A DNA stretch of 11,010 nucleotides from DATFXF01 sp035258565. GTDB lineage: Bacteria > Acidobacteriota > Terriglobia > Acidiferrales > UBA7541. Position 1 is the first letter of the stretch, and each line of letters starts with the position of its first letter. A model generated the notes under the pieces. That model worked only from the letters and a program-made list of their open reading frames with translations, did not search any database and had not been told where the DNA came from. The stretch lies in contig DATFXF010000164.1 of NCBI GenBank assembly GCA_035258565.1, forward strand, positions 1-11,010. The letters run 5' to 3'. Positions 1 through 7,338 of this stretch are shown here, piece by piece. Both the position numbers and the translations under genes were made by a program.

Positions 1-375
1 GTTGTCTAAGGTTGAAGGCGACGTAGGATTCTTAATAGTGATCGGCGTATTAAAGAAACGGTTCCCAGAGATCACATTTCCGATGGACCCACTGGCCTTC
101 AAGATTCCGATGGGGGCCTCATTGATCCGGTTCTCGCTAACCTCATTGTTATTCCCCTGCAGAAGGATGCCCGATTCTGCGCTGTGAGTGATGGAGTTAT
201 CCTCAATCTCATTCCTGTCCCCCATCACCGCGATGCCATCAAACACGCGCGTATCGAAGACGGTGTTGTGTTCGACCTCGCTACGATTGCCCTCTAGGGC
301 GATCCCTATCTGGCTTACACCGCTCAGGTTCCTCTTACGTATTTTGCTGTCAGTCCCCAAGACTGCGCCGTGCGT
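1..375 (-). CDS. Right-handed parallel beta-helix (NosD-like) protein, partial, no clear 5' end
   Basis: The reverse strand is open for 125 codons from 375 to the left edge. Its translation shows the classic beta-helix ladder: units of about 22-24 residues with N-x-I/V and G-I-x-L/V motifs. Visible pieces in order are SEVEHNTVF, DGIAVMGDRN, EIEDNSI, SGILLQGNNN, EVSENRI, IGILKASGSIGN and VISGNRFFN. Such domains occur in NosD/CASH proteins, polysaccharide lyases and C5-epimerases, and they are common beside exopolysaccharide genes. Most are secreted. Here no signal peptide or ATG start precedes the repeats. An in-frame TGA lies at 376-378, and the only early start candidates are weak, for example TTG at 358-360 with no good ribosome binding site. 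The gene therefore looks truncated or frameshifted at its 5' end. It lies head-to-head with the glycosyltransferase that starts at 466. The C-terminus is outside the window. The fold call is solid; the exact function is unknown. Confidence 0.72.
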
Positions 376-465
376 TCAAACGCCAACAGGGCGAGGAGTG
401 CTGCCGGCCCAATCCACTCATGACCCTTGCGGAACTCGCCTTTGCTTTGGCAGACTCCGAAAGCG

Positions 466-1575
466 ATGGTCATTGGCCTATTCACGGAACTGCTCTCGCC
501 GGGCGGGATCCAACGTGTAGGCAAGCACGTCGGGGCAGTTCTGGCGGCATTCGCGCGCGAGCGGGGCATGAGCTACCGTTTCCTCAGTCTTAACGATCCG
601 CTAGGAGTGCACTCCGTTCGCGTAGGCGAAGACGAGTTCACTGCCGCTGGCTTTGACCGAGCTAAACTGCGATTCGTAGCAGAAGCCTGGCGTGCATCGA
701 GCACTGATCCCCGGATGGTGGTTGGGGCTCACCCGCACTTAGCCCCGGTGGCCTGGCAAGTAAAAATGCAATCGGGGCGGGCGCGCATGCTTGTTCTTGC
801 GCACGGTATCGAGGTGTGGGCCCCACTGACCCCGCACCGGCGCTGGGCACTGCGACGCGCCGACCTTGTTCTCGCGCCCAGCGCCGACACGGCGCGCCAT
901 TTGGTGGACCAACAAGGAGTGCCATCGGATAGAATCTGCGAAGTCGCTTGGGGCTTAGATCCGGGATTTGACACAAAGCTAGACGACCAGAGGAACCATC
1001 TGCCTGCAGGATTCCCTGAGGGTCGGGTCATCCTCACAGTTGGACGCTGGGCTGCAAGCGAACGCTACAAGGGAGTGGACCACTTGATCTCGGCCGTGGC
1101 CCACCTGCTTCCTGCCGTGCCGGATCTTTCTCTGGTAGCAGTGGGTAATGGCGACGACCGCGGACGGCTCGAACAGCTCGCACGAGAGTTGGCCGTGGCT
1201 GACCGCGTTCGCTTTCTTGCCGGTATGGCGCAGGAAGAGTTGATGGCTTGCTACGCGGCGTGTGATGTCTTCGCGCTCCCCAGTCGCGGCGAAGGATTCG
1301 GCGTGGTTTTTCTCGAGGCCATGGCCCATGGCAAGCCGGTAGTGGGAGGGAATCACGGGGGAATCCCCGAGATCGTTGAAGACGGTGTGACTGGCTTCCT
1401 CGTGTCTCATGGGGACGTCGAGCAGCTATCTCGGGTCCTCGAAAAGCTCATCACGGACGACCGGCTACGATGCGAGATGGGGATTCGAGCGCGCGAGCGA
1501 GTTCGCAGCGCTTATCTCTTCGAGCATTTCAAGGCCCGGCTTTCGCAGGTGATTGCAGATCTATGCGCATCCTAA
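466..1575 (+). CDS. GT4 family glycosyltransferase
   Basis: This encodes a predicted cytoplasmic or membrane-associated GT-B glycosyltransferase of 369 residues that would transfer a sugar from a nucleotide donor to a growing glycan. The N-terminal half opens with a glycine-rich acceptor-side loop (SPGGIQR, residues 11-17). The C-terminal half has VGRW..YKG (192-203) and the E-x7-E motif EGFGVVFLE (276-284), followed by AMAHGKPVVGGNHGGIPEIV, which binds the donor diphosphate and sugar in GT4 retaining enzymes. I chose ATG at 466 because the family N-terminus begins right there. An in-frame TTG at 427 would add 13 unlikely residues (RNSPLLWQTPKA), and neither start has a strong ribosome binding site. 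The 3' end overlaps the next gene by 13 bases, so the two are probably co-translated. Length is normal for GT4. The donor sugar and acceptor cannot be told from the sequence. Confidence 0.92.
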   Translation: MVIGLFTELLSPGGIQRVGKHVGAVLAAFARERGMSYRFLSLNDPLGVHSVRVGEDEFTAAGFDRAKLRFVAEAWRASSTDPRMVVGAHPHLAPVAWQVKMQSGRARMLVLAHGIEVWAPLTPHRRWALRRADLVLAPSADTARHLVDQQGVPSDRICEVAWGLDPGFDTKLDDQRNHLPAGFPEGRVILTVGRWAASERYKGVDHLISAVAHLLPAVPDLSLVAVGNGDDRGRLEQLARELAVADRVRFLAGMAQEELMACYAACDVFALPSRGEGFGVVFLEAMAHGKPVVGGNHGGIPEIVEDGVTGFLVSHGDVEQLSRVLEKLITDDRLRCEMGIRARERVRSAYLFEHFKARLSQVIADLCAS

Positions 1576-2768
1576 AGGTCACGCAGTCGTATTACCCGTT
1601 CTTGGAGAAGGGTGGTCCGGCCGTAAAAGTGCCCGCTATCGTACGAGCGCTCCGACAAAGAAACCACCGGGTTACGGTTCTCACCGCGGATTGGGGAGTG
1701 CGAACCACTAAGGTTGGTCCAGAGGCGCCTGTCCGGGGCCCCTGGGGTTGGCAGAGCGACGAGAACGGTATCGAGGTTGTCTACTTGCGTGGACTTGCAC
1801 GGTATCGAGCGCTGAGCGTGAATCCTAGCGTTTTCGGATTCTGTCGAGAAAGGCTCGATGAATTCGACCTTGTCCATATTTACGGCCTGTATGATCTCCT
1901 CGGACCAGCAGTAGCTTACTTCTGCCGTCGAAGGGGCATTCCCTATGTGGTCGAGCCCATGGGGATGTTCCGTCCGATCGTTCGAAACCTTTGGCTCAAG
2001 CGCTTGTACCATTTTCTGTTCGGCCAGATGATGCTGGGCGGAGCACAACGCCTAATCGCCACGGCAGAACAGGAGCGCAAGGAGCTAGGGGAAGGCGGTA
2101 TACCGTACGCTAAGGTTATTGTCCGAAGGAACGGAGTGGAAGTGCCGGCCCAGCTTCCCCCTGCAGGTACCTTTCGCCGACAATGGGGTATTCCCACTGA
2201 GGCAAGAGTGGTTCTGTTCCTCGGGCGGCTGGTGTCGAAGAAGGGCCCTGAGGTGATCCTCGAGGCGTTTGCTGGTTGGCGAGATCAAGCCGGAAATATG
2301 CAGCCAGCCTTGTTGGTGTTCGCGGGGCCCGCCGAAAGGGACGGCTATCGCCAGCGACTCGAAGCTTCAGCTTCGCGGTTGGGTTTAGAGGGAAAGGCGG
2401 TCTTCACGGGACCACTCTACGGCGATGCCAAATGGGCGGCCTACCGGGACGCGGATGTATTTGTTCTTCCCTCTCAGAACGAAAACTTTGGCAATAGCGC
2501 GGCCGAGGCCGTTGCCTGCGGCACACCGGTAATCGTAACCGACCGTTGCGGAATTGCGCCCCTGATAGACCAACGGGCAGGGCTAGTCGTGCCTTATGAT
2601 CGGGGAGCCTTGCAGGAGGGCTTGGCCCAACTGCTAGACGAGGAAACTCTGCGGCAACGCCTCCGCGCCGGCTGCACCGAAGTGGCCCGCGCGCTCAACT
2701 GGGAAGAGCCGCTAGCCGTGATGGAAACGCTCTACGCAGAGCTGGCCGGGAAGCGTATGCAAAAATGA
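1563..2768 (+). CDS. GT4 family glycosyltransferase
   Basis: A second retaining GT-B glycosyltransferase, 401 residues. It begins MRILKVTQSYYPFLEKGGPA, the usual N-terminal strand and glycine loop of the GT4_WcaI/PimB-like group. The central region carries GRLVSKKGPEVILEAF (221-236), with the Arg and Lys that contact the donor phosphates. The E-x7-E motif is ENFGNSAAE (307-315), followed by AVACGTPVIVTDRCG. The ATG at 1563 lies inside the end of the preceding gene in another frame (13-base overlap), with an AGGTGA-like ribosome site about ten bases upstream. This start matches the family; an in-frame start further upstream would add about 31 residues that read as a shadow of the previous gene. 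A small stem-loop overlaps the stop codon. The likely role is a sugar transfer in the same pathway as its neighbour; the linkage made is not predictable. Confidence 0.93.
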   Translation: MRILKVTQSYYPFLEKGGPAVKVPAIVRALRQRNHRVTVLTADWGVRTTKVGPEAPVRGPWGWQSDENGIEVVYLRGLARYRALSVNPSVFGFCRERLDEFDLVHIYGLYDLLGPAVAYFCRRRGIPYVVEPMGMFRPIVRNLWLKRLYHFLFGQMMLGGAQRLIATAEQERKELGEGGIPYAKVIVRRNGVEVPAQLPPAGTFRRQWGIPTEARVVLFLGRLVSKKGPEVILEAFAGWRDQAGNMQPALLVFAGPAERDGYRQRLEASASRLGLEGKAVFTGPLYGDAKWAAYRDADVFVLPSQNENFGNSAAEAVACGTPVIVTDRCGIAPLIDQRAGLVVPYDRGALQEGLAQLLDEETLRQRLRAGCTEVARALNWEEPLAVMETLYAELAGKRMQK

Positions 2769-2782
2769 GGTGCTTCCGCCTC
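2767..2782 (+). terminator. Stem-loop overlapping the stop codon of the second glycosyltransferase gene
   Basis: GAGGTG (2767-2772), loop CTTC, then CGCCTC (2777-2782) form a six-pair stem with one G-T wobble. It starts within the TGA at 2766-2768. There is no T-tract after it, so an intrinsic terminator is doubtful; it could instead stabilise the mRNA 3' end. It lies at a likely operon boundary, which is the main reason to list it. Confidence 0.25.
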
Positions 2783-2905
2783 GCAGGAGAACCGATTGGC
2801 GAGCTGACGTACCGGATCACCGTTTGAACTGCCTTGGTCCTACAACTTATTTGACCTCCTTGGGATTCCTGAAGAAACACATTCGACGCATACAGGATTC
2901 TTGAC

Positions 2906-3199
2906 ATGTCGGCTAAGCATTCAAAGGCCAGGAAATATTGGTCAGGAGAGGTGACAAGACAAAGCAATGCGCTTGATTTGGAGCGAGGAGTTTTTACCTG
3001 GAAGAATCCCAAAAGAATTGCGAAATCACTTAAACGTTCTGCGGAGGAGAGCACAAGGAAAAAGGGAACGCCGTATCAGTCGGCGATGTCCATGCTCACT
3101 TTTTACATGAATCGTGCCGGGAAGAATTTAACTGCGGACCAGACAAGCGTACTCTCGCGGGCGAAGTTAGAACTTCGCAAACTTTTTCAGAGAGAATAA
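2906..3199 (+). CDS. DUF3175 family protein, function unknown
   Basis: A small basic protein of 97 residues that matches the DUF3175 family in full. The diagnostic pieces are KYWSGEVTRQSNALDLERGV (residues 10-29), FTWKNPKRIAKSLKRSAE (30-47) and the core SAMSMLTFYMNRAGKNL (58-74), ending in a Lys/Arg-rich helix. No signal peptide, membrane segment or metal motif is visible. The family has no established function; its charge would allow nucleic-acid binding, but that is only a guess. An AGGA (2894-2897) sits eight bases before the ATG. The upstream gap contains TTGAAC (2824-2829) with a poor -10 17 bases later, so the promoter is uncertain. The gene is more AT-rich than the operon downstream and has no evident link to glycan synthesis. 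It looks like an independent unit lodged between two glycan gene blocks. Confidence 0.86.
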   Translation: MSAKHSKARKYWSGEVTRQSNALDLERGVFTWKNPKRIAKSLKRSAEESTRKKGTPYQSAMSMLTFYMNRAGKNLTADQTSVLSRAKLELRKLFQRE

Positions 3200-3511
3200 A
3201 AGTACAGGCGCTTGATCTTTCAGATAGGCTTCTTTCGCATTTCGCGATTTGCAGATTCGCCCGGAGCTGGTGCCGCTCGAGCTCCACGTCCCGTACTCGA
3301 TTCGGTCTTCGGGCGCAGGCGAATAAGCTCGCTTGCGCCTGCTCAACCCTCGACGCGACTGCTTCGAAGGCGGAAAGGCTTGCGCTCTGTTTGAAGCTTA
3401 ACTGGCGAGCTACGGCTAAGGCTTGACGGCGAAACGTGACTAGAGGAAGCTCGAGAGTCCGGATGAGTGACGGCACCGTCCTTCGCTAATACTCGGAGCG
3501 AGACAAGTTCG
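3200..3511. other. Intergenic region with several inverted repeats before the amidotransferase gene
   Basis: These 312 bases hold no gene I can support, but they contain several inverted repeats. GGAGCT (3263-3268) pairs with AGCTCC (3280-3285). GCAGGCG (3315-3321) pairs with CGCCTGC (3336-3342), with an inner AAG/CTT step. GACG (3469-3472) pairs with CGTC (3477-3480). TCGCT (3483-3487) pairs with AGCGA (3497-3501). The last one covers the weak GGAG ribosome site of the next gene. TTGACG at 3423-3428 resembles a -35 box but has no good -10 at normal spacing. A reverse-strand frame (GTG at 3476) stays open through the region and into the DUF3175 gene. Its translation is Ala/Arg/Glu-rich and matches no family I know. 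Confidence 0.45.
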
Positions 3512-5509
3512 ATGTGCGGCATCTGCGGCGTGGTGGGAATCGGGGACAGCAAGGAGGCAGAAGCCGTCGTCCGCCCGATGGTGGCCGCTCTGCGCCATCG
3601 CGGCCCGGACGACGAAGGCATGCTAGCGGTTCCGCACGTGGCCCTGGGAATACGCCGTCTGAGCATCATTGACCTCGCTGGAGGACACCAGCCCGCTTTC
3701 AATGAAGATCGCACCGTCGCCGTGGTCTTCAACGGCGAGATCTACAACTTTCAGGATCTGCGCCGACAACTGGAAGCCAAAGGCCATGTCTTCCGCACGC
3801 ATTCGGATACCGAATCCATCGTTCATGCCTACGAAGAGTGGGGCGAAGAGTGTGTATGCCGGCTGCGGGGCATGTTCGCCTTCGCGCTACTGGATAAGCG
3901 CCCGAAGCAAGGGGGTGGGCCGTGCGTGTTCCTGGCCCGCGATCGCCTGGGAATCAAGCCGCTCTACTACGCCTTCGCGGATGGGGCGATCTTATTTGCC
4001 TCTGAAGTTCGCGCTTTGCTGGCCAGCGGGTGCGTGACCCCGCACATTTCACAAGCGGCGCTCGATTCCTACCTGCTCTTCGGCTCCGTCGCGGAGCCAA
4101 TGACGCTGATCGAAGGCATCTCCTCCGTTCCGCCGGGGCACCGGATGAGCTTTCCCGCGACCCGACTGGCACGCTGGCCGCAGCCGCGGGCGTATTGGCG
4201 CTACGGAGAGGCTGCACGGGGGGAACCGGAGTGCTGTGCGCGCGACCTGGGAACGGCGGCAAGCGAGTTGCGGCCGCTGCTCGAGGATGTCGTGCGAAGC
4301 TACCTCGTCGCCGATGTGCCCCTGGGTGTCTTCCTAAGCAGCGGAATGGACTCGACCGCCCTTGTCGCGATGGCCAGCCGCGAGCAGCAGGGCCTGCACA
4401 CCTTCACCGTGGCCTTTTCCGAGAAACCGTTTAGTGAGGCGTCGCTCGCGCGAAAGACGGCCGAGCGCTTCCGGACGCGGCACGACGAAATACTCCTGAC
4501 CGGCGAAGAGATGCTCGCGCGCCTGGGAGAAGCGGTCGCGGCGCTCGACCAGCCGACAATGAACGGGATCAACACCTACTTTGTTTCCTGGGCGGCGCGC
4601 CGGGTGGGGTTGAAGGTTGCGCTGTCTGGCCTAGGTGGCGACGAAGTTTTTGGCGGGTACAGCACGTTTGTCGCGACACCGCGCGCGGCGAGACTCGCTG
4701 CCGCTGCGCGGTACCTGCCGCGCGCCGGTCGCGCCACGGCTGCAGCCGTGCTCCCATCCCTCGGCAGAATGAGGCGCCAACCTGATGCCGCCCGCAAGGT
4801 CGCGGCGATCTGGCGAGAACCGGATGCGCTGCCGCATCCTTACTTCTTCGTTCGCACGCTCTTTACGCCCGGCCAAGTCGCTGCATTGCGAGCCGGTCGA
4901 CCCCTCGGCCAATCGCAGGACTCTCCTTGGTGGCGGTGGCTGGAAGAGACAGCGCAACAGGCCCGTGGCCTGGATCGATTCGCAGGTGTTTCGTGCCTCG
5001 AAGCGCGGACCTACCTGGTCAACACTCTGCTGCGGGACACCGACTCGGTCAGCATGAGCCATTCGCTCGAGGTGCGCGTCCCGCTTCTGGACCACCGACT
5101 GGTGGAATTCGTCGCCCAATTGCCCCCGTCGGCGCGACAGCGCCGCGGCGTGCCAAAGGCGCTCCTGGTCGAGGCGCTCGGGGATCTCTTGCCGCCTGAA
5201 ATTGTCCGTCAACCGAAACGCACCTTCACGTTCCCGTGGAAGCACTGGCTGCGCGGGGCGCTACGCGCAAGGGTCGAAGCGGCGCTAGGCGAATTGTCCC
5301 CGGCGCTGCGACCTCTTCTGGGCGAGAACGCGGTGCAAAAGGTGTGGCAAGATTTTCTGTCCGGCCGGACAAGCTGGTCGCGCCCGTGGGGTCTCTACGT
5401 GCTGAACGAGTGGGTTCAGCACCACATCGCTGCGGATCATTCGTACCTGGAGCGGACCGGCGTGGAGAGCCCAGCTTTCCCTCCTGGTGTGGAGTCCAAG
5501 GGATCCTGA
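3512..5509 (+). CDS. asnB: AsnB-family glutamine-dependent amidotransferase (asparagine synthase-like)
   Basis: A two-domain ATP-dependent amidotransferase of 665 residues. The N-terminal class II glutaminase domain starts MCGICG; Cys2 becomes the nucleophile once Met is removed, which fixes the start at 3512 rather than the in-frame ATG-less extension from 3467. It also has RHRGPDDEG (28-36), RRLSIIDLAGGHQP (48-61), FNGEIYNF (73-80), HSDTE (97-101) and DRLGIKPLYY (144-153). The C-terminal synthetase domain has the PP-loop LSSGMDST (275-282) and SGLGGDEVFGGY (372-383). Ammonia from glutamine is channelled to an adenylated carboxylate. The loop TMNGINTYFVSWAARR before the second motif is of the type seen in polysaccharide-cluster homologues (WbpS-like, exosortase-associated amidotransferases), not in biosynthetic AsnB. 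A sugar uronate or a lipid-linked substrate is therefore likelier than aspartate (inference). It ends three bases before the carbamoyltransferase start. Confidence 0.94.
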   Translation: MCGICGVVGIGDSKEAEAVVRPMVAALRHRGPDDEGMLAVPHVALGIRRLSIIDLAGGHQPAFNEDRTVAVVFNGEIYNFQDLRRQLEAKGHVFRTHSDTESIVHAYEEWGEECVCRLRGMFAFALLDKRPKQGGGPCVFLARDRLGIKPLYYAFADGAILFASEVRALLASGCVTPHISQAALDSYLLFGSVAEPMTLIEGISSVPPGHRMSFPATRLARWPQPRAYWRYGEAARGEPECCARDLGTAASELRPLLEDVVRSYLVADVPLGVFLSSGMDSTALVAMASREQQGLHTFTVAFSEKPFSEASLARKTAERFRTRHDEILLTGEEMLARLGEAVAALDQPTMNGINTYFVSWAARRVGLKVALSGLGGDEVFGGYSTFVATPRAARLAAAARYLPRAGRATAAAVLPSLGRMRRQPDAARKVAAIWREPDALPHPYFFVRTLFTPGQVAALRAGRPLGQSQDSPWWRWLEETAQQARGLDRFAGVSCLEARTYLVNTLLRDTDSVSMSHSLEVRVPLLDHRLVEFVAQLPPSARQRRGVPKALLVEALGDLLPPEIVRQPKRTFTFPWKHWLRGALRARVEAALGELSPALRPLLGENAVQKVWQDFLSGRTSWSRPWGLYVLNEWVQHHIAADHSYLERTGVESPAFPPGVESKGS

Positions 5510-5512
5510 CCG

Positions 5513-7279
5513 GTGTATATCCTGGGCATCAACGCGTATCACGCAAACGCTTCTGCGGCACTGGTTGCGGAAGGCCGGCTGGTGGCCGCAGCCGAAGAAG
5601 AGCGTTTCAACCGCGTGAAGTATGCGGCCGGATTTCCCGCGCATGCGATCCGCTACTGCCTCGCCGAGGCAGGAATCACTCTGGCGGAAGTAGATCACAT
5701 CGCGATTCCGCGGAATCCCTGGGCGCGCCTCGGCACGAAACTGTTCTATGCGTTGCGCATGCCGCGCTTCGCCCGGGAGCGCGCGAAGGCACTTGCGAAG
5801 TTTGCCGGCATCCACCAAGCGCTCTCTCGAGCCTTTGATCTGGACCCCAAACGCATCCGTGCTCGGTTTCACCGCGTGGAGCACCACCACGCGCACCTAG
5901 CGAGCGCGTTTTTTGTATCGCCCTTTGACCAGGCTGCGGCGCTTTCCGCCGATGGACTGGGTGATTTCGCCAGCACGATGTGGGCGGACGGGGAAGGCAA
6001 CCGTCTGTGCGTTCGTGGCGCCATCGCGTTTCCGCACTCTCTGGGGATGTATTACACCGCGCTCACGCAGTACTTGGGCTTCTGGAAGTTCGGCGACGAA
6101 TACAAGGTCATGGGGTTGGCAGCCTATGGCGAGCCCACGTATCTCGATGAATTCCGCCGGATCGTGCAAGCGACACCTGGGCTGGGATTTCACCTCGGCC
6201 TCGCATACTTTCAGCACCACCGCAACGGCGCCGATATGACTTGGCGCGACGCGGATCAGACGCCCGTGCTGGGCCAGCTTTTTTCCGAATACATGGAACA
6301 GCGCCTCGGACCGCAGCGTGCCGCCGAAGAGCCGCTCGCCGAGCGCCATCGCAATCTCGCGGCAAGCCTCCAGGCTGGGCTGGAAGAAGTGTTCCTCGAC
6401 TCATTGAACAAGCTCCACGCGCGCACGCAGCAGAAGGCGATCTGCCTGGCGGGGGGCGTAGCGTTCAACTGCGTCGCGAACGGCAAGATTTTCGACCGGA
6501 CGCCTTTCGAGCAGATTTACGTTCAACCTGCCGCAGGTGATGCCGGCTTGGCCGTAGGCGCCGCGTACTACGTCTACCATCAGATCCTGGCGCAGCCGCG
6601 ATCGTTTGTGATGGACCATGCGTACTGGGGACCGGAGTTCAGCGCGGAGCAAATTCGGCATGCGCTTGAGCGCAGCCGGGTCCCTGCATCCAGATTTCGT
6701 ATCGCGGTTCTGCCGGAGGAGGAGCTCATCAAGGTCGCCGCAAAGGAAATCGCCAACGGAAAGATCCTGGGCTGGTTCCAGGGACGAATGGAATGGGGGC
6801 CACGGGCGCTGGGCAATCGCAGTATCCTGGCCGATCCGCGCCGTGCGGAGATGAAAACCATTCTGAATCAGAGAATCAAGCACCGCGAGACGTTTCGTCC
6901 CTTTGCGCCGTCCATCTTGGAGGAGGCAACTGCGGAGTACTTCAAGCGATCGTACCCCTCGCCATTCATGACTCTGGCTTACCCCGTGCAACCGGAGAAG
7001 CGCGCCGCCATCCCCGCGCCGACCCATGTGGACGGCACTGGCAGGCTTCAGACCGTAAGCCGCGCGACGAATCCGCGCTTCTGGCGACTGCTCTGTGAGT
7101 TTGGTAAACTCACCGGCGTCCCGGTTGTGCTAAACACGTCGTTCAACGAGAACGAGCCGATCGTCTGTCGGCCGGAAGAAGCCATCGATTGCTTCTTGCG
7201 AACAAAAATGGACGCGCTGGTGCTGGGGAACAGCTTCGTCAGTAAGCCGACCGCGCCCGGAGGCGAGGCGCCCAGTTGA
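5513..7279 (+). CDS. NodU/CmcH-family O-carbamoyltransferase
   Basis: A full-length (588 residues) carbamoyltransferase that makes carbamoyl-adenylate from carbamoyl phosphate and ATP and passes it to a hydroxyl, usually on a sugar. The N-terminal Kae1/ASKHA-like domain begins YILGINAYHANASAAL (2-17). It carries the metal/nucleotide motif HHHAHLASA (124-132), DGLGD (147-151), GGVAFNC (314-320) and PAAGDAGLAVGA (339-350). The C-terminal YrdC-like domain has GRMEWGPRALGNRSILADPR (424-443), KHRETFRPFAPS (457-468) and NTSFNENEPIV (541-551). All key residues I know of are present, so it should be active. The start is GTG at 5513, three bases after the asnB stop, with AAGGGA (5499-5504) as ribosome site, so translation is probably coupled to asnB. 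Homologues act on Nod factors (NodU), tobramycin (TobZ) and cephamycin (CmcH). In this glycan operon a polysaccharide or lipid-linked sugar acceptor is the natural guess. Confidence 0.94.
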   Translation: MYILGINAYHANASAALVAEGRLVAAAEEERFNRVKYAAGFPAHAIRYCLAEAGITLAEVDHIAIPRNPWARLGTKLFYALRMPRFARERAKALAKFAGIHQALSRAFDLDPKRIRARFHRVEHHHAHLASAFFVSPFDQAAALSADGLGDFASTMWADGEGNRLCVRGAIAFPHSLGMYYTALTQYLGFWKFGDEYKVMGLAAYGEPTYLDEFRRIVQATPGLGFHLGLAYFQHHRNGADMTWRDADQTPVLGQLFSEYMEQRLGPQRAAEEPLAERHRNLAASLQAGLEEVFLDSLNKLHARTQQKAICLAGGVAFNCVANGKIFDRTPFEQIYVQPAAGDAGLAVGAAYYVYHQILAQPRSFVMDHAYWGPEFSAEQIRHALERSRVPASRFRIAVLPEEELIKVAAKEIANGKILGWFQGRMEWGPRALGNRSILADPRRAEMKTILNQRIKHRETFRPFAPSILEEATAEYFKRSYPSPFMTLAYPVQPEKRAAIPAPTHVDGTGRLQTVSRATNPRFWRLLCEFGKLTGVPVVLNTSFNENEPIVCRPEEAIDCFLRTKMDALVLGNSFVSKPTAPGGEAPS

Positions 7280-7338
7280 GGCCTGCACGCCGCGTGGGCC
7301 GCGCCACTTGCACGAATTTCGCACGCTCGGATTCCGCC

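Noticed and set aside
427..465. An upstream TTG start for the first glycosyltransferase.
   Set aside because: The GT4 N-terminus begins exactly at the ATG at 466, and the added residues are not family-like and have no ribosome site.
2..520. Two plus-strand frames at the left edge (2-187 and 188-520).
   Set aside because: The minus strand of the same bases gives clean beta-helix repeats, and the plus-strand proteins show no motif.
3096..3476. A 126-codon minus-strand frame through the 3200-3476 gap and into the DUF3175 gene, with an Ala/Glu/Arg-rich, helix-like middle.
   Set aside because: It has no family match, overlaps the recognised DUF3175 gene antisense, and has a weak GTG start. A decayed gene cannot be fully excluded.
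3200..3511. Possible tRNA or known riboswitch in the gap before asnB.
   Set aside because: The hairpins do not form a cloverleaf with an acceptor stem and T-loop, and no riboswitch core I recognise is present.
5285..5896. A 203-codon minus-strand frame opposite the junction of asnB and the carbamoyltransferase.
   Set aside because: Both plus-strand genes are unmistakable there, and the antisense sequence lacks any domain signature.
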